Of a DNA stretch of 64,000 nucleotides, positions 53,186 to 60,633 are shown one piece after another (positions within the stretch are counted from its first letter, which is position 1; each line of letters begins with the position of its first letter). Source of the stretch: Bifidobacterium simiiventris (lineage in GTDB: Bacteria; Actinomycetota; Actinomycetes; Actinomycetales; Bifidobacteriaceae); assembly GCF_019331715.1 (NCBI RefSeq), contig NZ_JAHBBG010000013.1, forward strand, positions 1-64,000. Reading direction: 5' to 3'. Position numbers and translations under genes: made by a program. Under the pieces are notes generated by a model that saw only the letters and a list, made by a program, of their open reading frames with translations, was not told the DNA's origin and ran no database searches.

Positions 53186-54820
53186 CTATATGTAGTATTC
53201 CGATGTCCTGGTGCTGCCGCGGTGGCGTACCAGCCCTTCGGACTCCATGCGTTTCAGCAGTCGCAAGGTAGTGACGTAACTTTTGCCGTAGAACTTGGCG
53301 ATTTGCGGCACTGATGCCGATCCTCCGAGGGTCTGAAGGATCTGGATTATGCGGTCGTGGTTTGCTGGTTCAGCGGTCTGGTTGTTGTCTGCTTTTCGTC
53401 TTCCGTTGACGGCTAATCCGTAGACATCTTGACCATAGGATTCCACGATGCCCAGAGATAACAGGTCCTGCAGCGACATGGCTATGCGTTTTCGGTCGAG
53501 ACCGGTTCGCTTGGCGAGTTCGTTTTCATTCATCGTTCCGTGCTGATGCAGGGCTGCGAGCGTAATCAATGATTCGACCGGCAGCGGGGCGTTGCGGTCC
53601 GTGGATAATTTATTGACCAAACGCACAAACGATTCGTCCACGGCGGCGTTGCGTAGGAACAACACGACTTCTTCGGAAGTGGATTGCGAATAATCCGGCA
53701 TCGGACGGCCCGAAACGACCGTTCTGGCGAAGATGCGGTCGATGCCACGTCCCGTTCGTTCCACGTATCCGCAACGTTTGAGAATATCGGCCAATCGGGG
53801 ATTCCTCGGGGTCGGTGACACGGTAAGCAGGTTGCCTAGATTGACGCCGCGCATGAACCCTCCGGGATTGGCCACGGTGAGTCCGGCTTCATCCAGCTGA
53901 AATCTCACCGGCGCCATGATGGTATAGTCCCGGTGGCAGAACGCATTAGCCATAGCCTCTCGGAACGCGCCGCTGTCATAGGCGGAATAGTTGGCGTGCT
54001 GAGTTCCGAGCATGATTTCGGTCTGTGTATTCCACGGGGCGATGAGTTCTTCTATTCGACTGAACATGCGGACCAGGGGCATGCGCATTCGCTCGTCCAC
54101 GATCGGGGAGCCGCTTCGCATGACCTGGAACGTTGCTGTTGCCGTCGGAACACGACGTATGAGCGCCTGTTTTGTGCCGATCATCACGATTCCAGCGATC
54201 GTCGGTACGACGGAACCATCTCTGGTTTGTCGAGTTGTCAATCCCAGGGCGCCATCGAAGTCGGCATCAGACAGAGACAGCATCTCGTCGTCCGAGTGGG
54301 TTCTGGCGATGCCTTCCCTGAGCGTATCTCTGGCATGGGGATCAAGATCCGTCAAGACCGCTTCCGGAGCCGGCTGCGCGCTGTAATCGTAACTTCCTAT
54401 TGACGACAACCGCGAGACGAATTCATATGGGTACATGGTGACGACCTCGGGTTCGCCGTTCGCCTTTAATACACGATGTACCACTCTGCCGTTCTTCATG
54501 CAAATCAGTTGGGAGGATTCGTCTACGCTGATGGCAACCACATGAAGGCCGTCGCCGGTCAGTACGGCAGGGCGCACCTGTACAGGGGGAACCGTGTTAT
54601 TGAAGATATATGCCGCCAGCTGGGTGATGTTCTTATGTTCGCGACTGACACCAGTTGGCGTGCCGTCGTCCTCGACGCCGAGGTACAGCGTGCCGCCGCT
54701 GGTATTGGAAAAGGCGACCACATTGGCGATGATCGCGGAGTCGTCGATTGGTCCGGACCGTTCGCTTTTGAACTCCACTTGAAGCGATTCCTTAGGGGGA
54801 ATTTGCAAGTTGTCGCTCAT
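53186..54820 (-). CDS. AlbA_2 / HATPase_c_4 regulator-like protein, second copy
   Basis: A 544-residue protein with the architecture of the 22383 gene. The AlbA_2 domain (about 10-120; QVEFKSERSGPID, FSNTSGGTLYLGVEDDGTPTGV) precedes an ATPase_c_4-like module (about 285-400; FREAMANAFCHRDYTIMAP, NPRLADILKRCGYVERTGRG). Two winged-helix segments follow (LAKRTGLDRKRIAMSLQDL; ASVPQIAKFYGKSYVTTLRLLKRM). The two copies share layout but diverge in sequence. GAAAGGA precedes the ATG. Paired TetO-like palindromes lie just upstream, and 44-bp direct repeats flank gene plus operator. Probably an autoregulated accessory gene; schlafen-type AlbA_2 proteins are sometimes found in defence settings (inference). 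Confidence 0.82.
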   Translation of the reverse strand: MSDNLQIPPKESLQVEFKSERSGPIDDSAIIANVVAFSNTSGGTLYLGVEDDGTPTGVSREHKNITQLAAYIFNNTVPPVQVRPAVLTGDGLHVVAISVDESSQLICMKNGRVVHRVLKANGEPEVVTMYPYEFVSRLSSIGSYDYSAQPAPEAVLTDLDPHARDTLREGIARTHSDDEMLSLSDADFDGALGLTTRQTRDGSVVPTIAGIVMIGTKQALIRRVPTATATFQVMRSGSPIVDERMRMPLVRMFSRIEELIAPWNTQTEIMLGTQHANYSAYDSGAFREAMANAFCHRDYTIMAPVRFQLDEAGLTVANPGGFMRGVNLGNLLTVSPTPRNPRLADILKRCGYVERTGRGIDRIFARTVVSGRPMPDYSQSTSEEVVLFLRNAAVDESFVRLVNKLSTDRNAPLPVESLITLAALHQHGTMNENELAKRTGLDRKRIAMSLQDLLSLGIVESYGQDVYGLAVNGRRKADNNQTAEPANHDRIIQILQTLGGSASVPQIAKFYGKSYVTTLRLLKRMESEGLVRHRGSTRTSEYYI

Positions 54821-54836
54821 CGCTCCAATCCTTTCA

Positions 54837-54882
54837 TTTATCCTATCAGTGATAAGAATGATTCTATCACTGATAGGATAAA
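54837..54882. promoter_or_regulatory. Paired TetO-like palindromic operators
   Basis: 18-bp inverted repeat (54837-54854 and 54865-54882). Each arm contains its own palindrome: TATCAGTGATA (centre 54849) and TATCACTGATA (centre 54870), 21 bp apart. The core matches the well-known tet operator CTATCAGTGATAG. It lies 16 bp upstream of the AlbA_2 gene start; no TetR gene is nearby. Confidence 0.65.
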
Positions 54883-54892
54883 TGATAATACC

Positions 54893-54936
54893 GTGCGTCG
54901 TTGTCCGCCAGTGAGATATCGCTGGACACTGTTCCC
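54893..54936 (+). repeat. Direct repeat R2 flanking the AlbA_2 cassette
   Basis: Second copy of the 44-bp repeat at 53129-53172. Its right end merges with a run of nine C residues (54934-54942). Confidence 0.7.
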
Positions 54937-55103
54937 CCCCCCTACTAGAGTGGTGCCTGTTTCCATGAGCACGAATGAGCGTGTTGAGAACACGAGGAAG
55001 CGGGGCCGCGCCATGTATGCCGAGTCATCTGCATGCAGAAATAGTGTCGTTTTCCACGTTTACAACAAGCTGTTCTGAAGCGGCATAGGGGAGTAGCGGG
55101 GTC

Positions 55104-55226
55104 ATGCAGCATGTGTTTATTGTCGGTTCGAAGGGTATTCCCGGCAATTACGGCGGCTATGAGACGTTTGTGGATCGGTTGACGGAGTATCACGAGTCGA
55201 TGATGACTCAGCCTACGGTCTATTAG
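55104..55226 (+). pseudogene. Truncated DUF1972-type glycosyltransferase
   Basis: A 40-codon frame starting MQHVFIVGSKGIPGNYGGYE and continuing TFVDRLTEYH. This is the conserved N-terminus of bacterial rhamnosyl/galactosyltransferases with a DUF1972 domain (usually around 380 residues). After about 30 residues homology stops and a stop codon follows at 55224. It lies between the AlbA_2 cassette and the AT-rich glycosyltransferase block, so it looks like a stump left by the rearrangement that brought in one of them. GC-rich like the chromosome, unlike the downstream genes. Confidence 0.7.
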
Positions 55227-55243
55227 ATTAAGCGGAGGTTGCA

Positions 55244-55693
55244 GTGAAAGTCTGTTTAGTCAGCTCCAGTGGTGGACATTTGACGCATTTGCTTATGCTG
55301 AAGCCATTTTGGAGAAACAAGGATCGTTTCTGGGTAACGTTCGATAAAGAAGATGCCAATAGTGCGCTTCAGGGGGAAAAGGTATATCACTGCTTTTTCC
55401 CGACGAACCGAAACATTCCTAACCTTTTCCGTAATACCTTTTTGGCTTGGAAGGTATTACGGCATGAGCGTCCAGATTTGATTATTTCTTCTGGTGCTGC
55501 TATCGCAGTTCCCTTTTTTTGGTTAGGGAAGCTCTTTGGTGCTAAGACGGTTTATATTGAAGTTTTTGATCGCATCGACAAACCGACATTGACTGGTCGA
55601 CTTGTTACCCCGGTGACGGATCGGTTCATTGTGGAATGGGAGGAGATGCTAAATGTCTATCCCAAGTCGATCAATCTTGGCAGTATTTTTTAA
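55244..55693 (+). CDS. PssD/Alg14-like glycosyltransferase membrane subunit
   Basis: A 149-residue protein resembling Alg14/PssD/CpsF. It starts VCLVSSSGGHLTHLLML (nucleotide-sugar-fold glycine motif) and carries RPDLIISSGAAIAVPFFWLGKLFGAKTVYIEVFDR, the usual membrane-associated segment. With the next gene it forms a two-subunit transferase adding the second sugar to the lipid-linked primer. GTG start with CGGAGG upstream. It is the first gene of the AT-rich EPS block; codons end largely in A/T, unlike the flanking genes. Confidence 0.87.
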   Translation: MKVCLVSSSGGHLTHLLMLKPFWRNKDRFWVTFDKEDANSALQGEKVYHCFFPTNRNIPNLFRNTFLAWKVLRHERPDLIISSGAAIAVPFFWLGKLFGAKTVYIEVFDRIDKPTLTGRLVTPVTDRFIVEWEEMLNVYPKSINLGSIF

Positions 55694-55705
55694 AGGCGGC
55701 GGTGA

Positions 55706-56215
55706 ATGATATTTGTAACAGTAGGTACGCATGAACAGCCATTCAACCGTTTGATCCAAGCTGTGGATGAACTCAAAGGGCAGGGTGTGATCGAAGAACC
55801 TGTATTTATGCAAACAGGTTATAGCACTTATAAGCCAAAGCATTGTGAATGGCAAAGTCTGCTGCCATACGATGAGATGCAGCGAAAAGTAGATGAGGCT
55901 CATATTGTGATTTCACACGGTGGCCCCTCAAGTTTTCTTATGCCCCTTAAGGAAGGCAAGGTGCCTATTGTAGTACCCCGCCAACTAAAGTTTAATGAGC
56001 ATGTTAATGATCATCAAGTAGATTTCGTCCATGCGGTAGATGAACGATTTCACAATATCATTCCTGTATATGATATAGATACACTCGGAAAAATGATCAA
56101 TAATTATGATCAATATATATTAAATATGTCAGATTCGTCATTTTCTCATAATATAGAGTTTTGTAATAAATTTGAGAATATAGTTGATGGATTATTTGGA
56201 GAAAAAAGCATATGA
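55706..56215 (+). CDS. PssE/Alg13-like glycosyltransferase catalytic subunit
   Basis: A 169-residue GT28-type C-terminal-domain protein. It has MIFVTVGTHEQPFNRLIQAVDEL at the start and VISHGGPSSFLMPLKEGKVPIVVPRQLKFNEHVNDHQ, the UDP-sugar-binding segment. It pairs with the preceding PssD-like subunit (12-nt gap) to form an active transferase. Its stop overlaps the next start (ATGA). Strongly AT-rich. Confidence 0.88.
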   Translation: MIFVTVGTHEQPFNRLIQAVDELKGQGVIEEPVFMQTGYSTYKPKHCEWQSLLPYDEMQRKVDEAHIVISHGGPSSFLMPLKEGKVPIVVPRQLKFNEHVNDHQVDFVHAVDERFHNIIPVYDIDTLGKMINNYDQYILNMSDSSFSHNIEFCNKFENIVDGLFGEKSI

Positions 56216-57027
56216 GCGATGCGCAAGAGTTAAGAATCCCCAAGGTGATTCATTACTGCTGGTTTGGGAACAACCCATTGCCGGAAGATGCTAAAAGATG
56301 TATTGAAAGTTGGAAAGAATATTGTCCTGATTTCGAAATAAAGAAATGGGATGAATCCAATTTTGACATTAATTCAATTCCGTATGTACAGGAAGCTTAT
56401 GCTGCAAAGAAGTGGGCATTTGTAACTGATTATGTGCGGTTATGGGTAATCGAAAAGGAAGGTGGAGTCTATCTAGACACAGACGTAGAGCTCATAGCAT
56501 CGTTAGATCAGATCCTCGAGGGTGTTGGATGCGTAGTATGTGAAGAGGTTCCAGGAAGGATTAATACAGGTGTGGGATTCGCTGCTACCCCGCATCATCC
56601 TGTAGTGAAAGCAATGCTTGATGAGTATTCCGAGGCCCATTTTCTTTTAGGGAATGGATCTTATGATCTTACTGCATGCCCAATCCGGAATACCCGTGGA
56701 CTGGTTAAACAGTTCTATGATGGCCACGCCGGCCTTATTCCTCAGTCGGATTGCAGAGTATTATCGTCTGATTTTATGTCACCTATTAATGCGGAAACTG
56801 GAGAATGTAAGATTACGGTAAATACTGTATCTATTCATCATTTCTCCGGTTCTTGGAAAGATGATAGCGAAAAAGAACTGTATGCGAAGAAAATGAAATT
56901 ACAAAAAAATTTTGGACTTGTTGGTACTTATATATATTATGGATACGCTCTATTCCATGAAATAAAGCATAGAGGTCTTATTTCAGCAATTAAACAGGCA
57001 ATGCAAAAAATAAGTTTGCGAAAATAA
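56212..57027 (+). CDS. GT32-family glycosyltransferase
   Basis: A 271-residue glycosyltransferase of the Gly_transf_sug/GT32 kind. It has IPKVIHYCWFGNNPLPE at the N-terminus and the DXD motif in YVRLWVIEKEGGVYLDTDVEL (DTD, metal and nucleotide-sugar binding), followed by GVGFAATPHHPVVKAML. It is predicted to be cytoplasmic, acting on the lipid-linked repeat unit. It overlaps the PssE-like gene by 4 nt. Confidence 0.87.
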   Translation: MSDAQELRIPKVIHYCWFGNNPLPEDAKRCIESWKEYCPDFEIKKWDESNFDINSIPYVQEAYAAKKWAFVTDYVRLWVIEKEGGVYLDTDVELIASLDQILEGVGCVVCEEVPGRINTGVGFAATPHHPVVKAMLDEYSEAHFLLGNGSYDLTACPIRNTRGLVKQFYDGHAGLIPQSDCRVLSSDFMSPINAETGECKITVNTVSIHHFSGSWKDDSEKELYAKKMKLQKNFGLVGTYIYYGYALFHEIKHRGLISAIKQAMQKISLRK

Positions 57028-57068
57028 TTAGTTTATGGTATTTATGGTCATTTGAGGCGAGATTTTGG

Positions 57069-58154
57069 ATGGATAGTTACTATTTATATATAGTGCTTAT
57101 ATCAATTGCAAAAGGCTTTGGTCTGCAATCAAATAATATTATTTATATCGGTGTTTTTGCGATTGGATGTGTTCTAGTCTTTGCAAAAATGATCCATGAG
57201 ACCTATACCACACGGCAACTATTGTGTATAGCATTGATTTTGGGAATTGGCGTTGCTGATTTTGCCATCGGAAGATCAACTGCCATCTTATTGACAGGGA
57301 TCACAATTGTCGGGGCAAAAGGAGTATCTTTTAAAAAGATCGCAAAAATTGTACTTCTGGTGAGATCGATTACCTTTTTAATTATGGTGGCGTTATCCTC
57401 AGCGAATATTATTCCTAATAACAATATATCGTTTTATCGTGATAATGGGTTTATTGATCGGTATGCATTCGGTTTTACACATCCAAATGCCGCCCATATG
57501 TCGTTAGCTATAATTTTAGTTTTAGCATTTTATATTTATATTAAAAAAATAAATTTGATTTGGGTTTTCATCGGAGAAACGGCCAATTATATTTTATATA
57601 GATATACTGGATCTAGAACGGGTTTGCTTATAACTGCGGTGTGCCTCTTGATGTTTATTGTCTTGAAGAAGATACCGCGATTGGTTGGTTCGTTTAGGTT
57701 TCTCTTTAGATATTCCTTTTGGATAATGTTGTTTATCTCCATTGGAACTGCTCTGCTATATCCAAAGGTAGCGTTTATACAAAGAGTGGATTCTCTTTTG
57801 ACCGGTAGAGTTTTGTATGCATATGAAATTTTACAGTATAGGATACCTCTAATTGGCAGTATAAAATACAATGAATATGTGAACTTTGACAATGGATATA
57901 TTACTCTTCTATATGAAGGGGGTCTTTTTGCCTTCTTGTGGATTGCAATCTATATTTCGTTGCTAACTCGTTTTCTATATAATGAGAAAAGAACAGAAGA
58001 CCTTCTTCTTATTTTCATTTTCAATGTCTATGCTTTGACTGAGAGCTTCTACCCTAGTGCAGTTGTGAATATCTCTCTTATTCTTATTGCGCAGATTATT
58101 TTTCGAAAGGATAGAATAAATGGGATTGGTCACCATATTTACGCCAACGTATAA
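57069..58154 (+). CDS. wzy: Wzy-type polysaccharide polymerase
   Basis: A 361-residue protein almost entirely of hydrophobic helices (about ten), e.g. NIIYIGVFAIGCVLVFAK, ILLTGITIVGAKGVSF and ISIGTALLYPKVAFIQRV. A periplasmic-loop-like FGFTHPNAAHMSLAIIL and RYTGSRTGLLITAVCL fit O-antigen/EPS polymerases. It polymerises repeat units in the outer leaflet. Very AT-rich. The end overlaps the next GT gene by 35 nt. Sequence conservation in this family is low, so the call rests on topology, the SRTG motif and context. Confidence 0.78.
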   Translation: MDSYYLYIVLISIAKGFGLQSNNIIYIGVFAIGCVLVFAKMIHETYTTRQLLCIALILGIGVADFAIGRSTAILLTGITIVGAKGVSFKKIAKIVLLVRSITFLIMVALSSANIIPNNNISFYRDNGFIDRYAFGFTHPNAAHMSLAIILVLAFYIYIKKINLIWVFIGETANYILYRYTGSRTGLLITAVCLLMFIVLKKIPRLVGSFRFLFRYSFWIMLFISIGTALLYPKVAFIQRVDSLLTGRVLYAYEILQYRIPLIGSIKYNEYVNFDNGYITLLYEGGLFAFLWIAIYISLLTRFLYNEKRTEDLLLIFIFNVYALTESFYPSAVVNISLILIAQIIFRKDRINGIGHHIYANV

Positions 58155-58998
58155 TCGTGTTCCGCTTCTTTCTAAACTCTATGAGTCACTATGCCAACAA
58201 TCGGATAAGGATTTTGTTTGGTACATTGTTGATGATGGTTCCGACGATGATACTTCTCATTTTGTATCGCTTTGGAAAAAAACCGCGCCATTTCAAATTA
58301 TTTACCGATACCAGATTAATTCAGGGAAACATATAGCTTATAATTTGGCACTTCAAGAATGTAACACGGAATGGTTCGTATGTATAGATAGTGATGATGT
58401 ATTGCTCAACAATGGTGTTGCGCTAATGAAAGAATATGCTTCTAAGATTCATGGTGATTTGGCCGGAATTATTTTTCCAAGACAATTGAATGGTCATAGA
58501 TCGTATTCTCTTAGTCGCATTATTGATGGACCAATTGATATTATGGATTTAAAATATAAATATAATTTCAATGGTGAAACATCTATTCTTTTTAAAACTC
58601 AAATTGCAAAACAATATTTATTCCCATATTTTCATGGTGAAAAGTTTATGAGTGAAGAAATTGTATATATTAATATGTCAAAGAAATATAAATTTTTATA
58701 TATAAATTATCCACTCTGCTCGTATGAATATCATTCAGATGGTCTTACTAAAAATTTATATATAAATTGGGCTAATAATTATTATTCCACAAATTTACTC
58801 TTAAATATGAGGTATTTATATTTAAGTAAATATAAATTCTCTGTAAGGATTGAAAATAGGCTTAAGACGATAATTAATCATTCAGCAGTTTCTTTTAAGG
58901 CAAAAATAAATCCAATTGAGCACTCGCCTTCAAAACTGTTGACGATAGTTTTGTTTATTCCGTCGATTATTTTTTATTTTAGTAAGTATCATAGGTGA
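58120..58998 (+). CDS. GT2-family glycosyltransferase
   Basis: A 292-residue GT-A glycosyltransferase: TIFTPTYNRVPLLSKLYESL, WYIVDDGSDDDT and the DXD-like CIDSDDVLLNNG (about residues 90-100). It resembles family 2 enzymes that add one sugar to EPS repeat units; donor and linkage cannot be told. AAAGGA lies upstream of the ATG, inside wzy. The gene is extremely AT-rich with long A/T runs toward its 3' end. Confidence 0.87.
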   Translation: MGLVTIFTPTYNRVPLLSKLYESLCQQSDKDFVWYIVDDGSDDDTSHFVSLWKKTAPFQIIYRYQINSGKHIAYNLALQECNTEWFVCIDSDDVLLNNGVALMKEYASKIHGDLAGIIFPRQLNGHRSYSLSRIIDGPIDIMDLKYKYNFNGETSILFKTQIAKQYLFPYFHGEKFMSEEIVYINMSKKYKFLYINYPLCSYEYHSDGLTKNLYINWANNYYSTNLLLNMRYLYLSKYKFSVRIENRLKTIINHSAVSFKAKINPIEHSPSKLLTIVLFIPSIIFYFSKYHR

Positions 58999-59003
58999 TT
59001 GTT

Positions 59004-60020
59004 GTGGCTAAAGTCAGTGTCATAATTCCTTTTCATAATGCATCATTATATATAAAGCGATGTATTATTTCATTGAAGAATCAGGAATATACGGATTTTG
59101 AAGCTATTTTTGTTGATGACGGATCAACCGACGATTCGCTTCGGGTTTTTAATAAGTATAAGGACTCGAGGTTTGTCTGCTACTCAATTCCCTCACAAGG
59201 TGTTTCCGTAGCAAGAAATGAAGGACTCAGTCATGCGACCGGCGAATATATTGCCTTTATGGATTGTGATGATACCGTTGCAGTGGATTTCTTGTCTCGT
59301 TTTACTTATGCCATAGAAAGTTCCAATGCTGATATCGTAATTTCAAATTACGTTGAGGTATATAATAATGGAACAAAAAAAGAGATTCATCTTCCTTGGT
59401 CAAACGAGATTATTGATAGATCGGCAATCGAAAAAGAACTCATTCCCCGTATGATAGCTGATGAGGATGGAGTCTTAATCCGTGGACTTGTGTGGAGAAC
59501 TTTTACCCGTAGATCATTTATATTTGATCAAGGTATTTGCTTTATAAAAGATATCAAAGTAGCCGAAGATTTATTATTTACTATACAATTGTATAATAGA
59601 GCTAATAGTATTTATGTTATCGATGATTGTATTTACGAGTATCATAAGAATATCGAATCTACTGTTAATTCGTACCGGAAAAATAATATCGAGGACAATC
59701 TGAGGTTTCATCAGAGTTTTATAAAGGTACTTAGGGATGAAGGATTGTATGAAGATAATTACACAAGATATTTGATTAATAGATTTAGTTTTTATTCTTA
59801 TGCAATATCAAATGCAATCAGAAACCCTAAGCATTCGGAGATCAAGAAGGAACTGACAGAACTTCGAAAAGTGTTTGTAAATGATTCTTTTGACTATTCG
59901 CATTTGAACATAACATTCTCAAAGCGTATTATCTATTATCTTCTTAAAATGAATTTCTTGGATGTTTTAATGCTAATTTATAGAATGCATGAAATTATTA
60001 GAAGGAAAAAGTTGATTTGA
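59004..60020 (+). CDS. GT2-family glycosyltransferase
   Basis: A 338-residue GT-A transferase: KVSVIIPFHNASLYIKRCI, AIFVDDGSTDDSLRVF, GVSVARNEGLSHATGEYIAFMDCDD (donor site with the DXD-like DCDD). Very close to the usual EPS GT2 pattern. GTG at 59004 is favoured because AGGTGA provides a Shine-Dalgarno at 5-6 nt; an in-frame GTG at 58995 would overlap the previous stop codon. The gene is AT-rich. Confidence 0.87.
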   Translation: MAKVSVIIPFHNASLYIKRCIISLKNQEYTDFEAIFVDDGSTDDSLRVFNKYKDSRFVCYSIPSQGVSVARNEGLSHATGEYIAFMDCDDTVAVDFLSRFTYAIESSNADIVISNYVEVYNNGTKKEIHLPWSNEIIDRSAIEKELIPRMIADEDGVLIRGLVWRTFTRRSFIFDQGICFIKDIKVAEDLLFTIQLYNRANSIYVIDDCIYEYHKNIESTVNSYRKNNIEDNLRFHQSFIKVLRDEGLYEDNYTRYLINRFSFYSYAISNAIRNPKHSEIKKELTELRKVFVNDSFDYSHLNITFSKRIIYYLLKMNFLDVLMLIYRMHEIIRRKKLI

Positions 60021-60060
60021 ACTATGTGTGTTGGATTAGTGGTTTAGTGTGTGAGGTATT

Positions 60061-60598
60061 ATGAGTTTTATAAGACTGATTTGTGAAGACATTGCGGCTT
60101 ATGATTCCAGACTTAATGTTGATTCTGTTACCCTTATTGATTTTTTTTATCGTTGGTTGAAAACTCCCGGGTTCCGGGTTACTACTAGGATGCGTTTATG
60201 CAGGTATCTTGAATCAAAACATTTTCTTGTATTTTTGTTTTATTTAGAGAGACTGTTATATAGAAGATGTCAAGTTAAATATGGAATCCAAATTGGATAT
60301 AAACTTCAGGTGGGGGGGAGGATTTACTGTCCATCATTTTGGAGGTATTGTTATCGGAGAATCCTCGATAATTGGTGAGCGCTGTAATATTCGACAGAAT
60401 ATTACTATTGGCCATTCGCATGGGAAGTATCCTATCATTGGGAATGATGTTTTTATTGGAGCTGGCGCTATAATCCTCGGTGGAATAACCATTGGTGATG
60501 GATGTGTGATTGGTGCGGGTGCTGTGGTAACTCGATCTTTTCCCCCTAATAGTGTTATTGCCGGTGTGCCTGCTAAACTTTTAAAAATAAAAGAATAA
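60061..60598 (+). pseudogene. EPS serine-acetyltransferase-like gene, frameshifted at a G7 tract
   Basis: Two overlapping frames together encode one hexapeptide-repeat acetyltransferase of about 178 residues. The first (from ATG 60061) gives the N-terminal helical part (LICEDIAAYDSRLNVDSV... [15 protein letters not shown]). After the run of seven G residues at 60312-60318 the coherent reading shifts by one base to [38 protein letters not shown] and [17 protein letters not shown]. Six G residues would restore one frame. In the sequence given, the product stops at 60378. Reversible slippage, a fixed mutation or a sequencing error are all possible. The family acetylates serine or sugars; in an EPS cluster a sugar is likely. 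Confidence 0.85.
60312..60318 (+). repeat. G7 homopolymer tract at the frameshift
   Basis: Seven consecutive G residues at the exact point where the acetyltransferase frame changes, in an otherwise strongly AT-rich gene. Confidence 0.9.
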
Positions 60599-60633
60599 GT
60601 TTTTTATAACCGATTTTACGGATTGGAGTTTTT

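Noticed and set aside
53129..54936. Insertion sequence or transposon
   Set aside because: Direct repeats flank the unit, but there is no transposase or terminal inverted repeat; described as a cassette instead.
54965..55078. 37-codon frame MSTNERVENTRKRGRAMYAE...
   Set aside because: No ribosome-binding site, no recognisable features, and it lies in a rearranged junction; could be random.
60281..60598. Independent 105-residue acetyltransferase starting at ATG 60281
   Set aside because: Its first residues overlap the upstream frame, and only the joined reading across the G7 tract gives a complete family-like protein.
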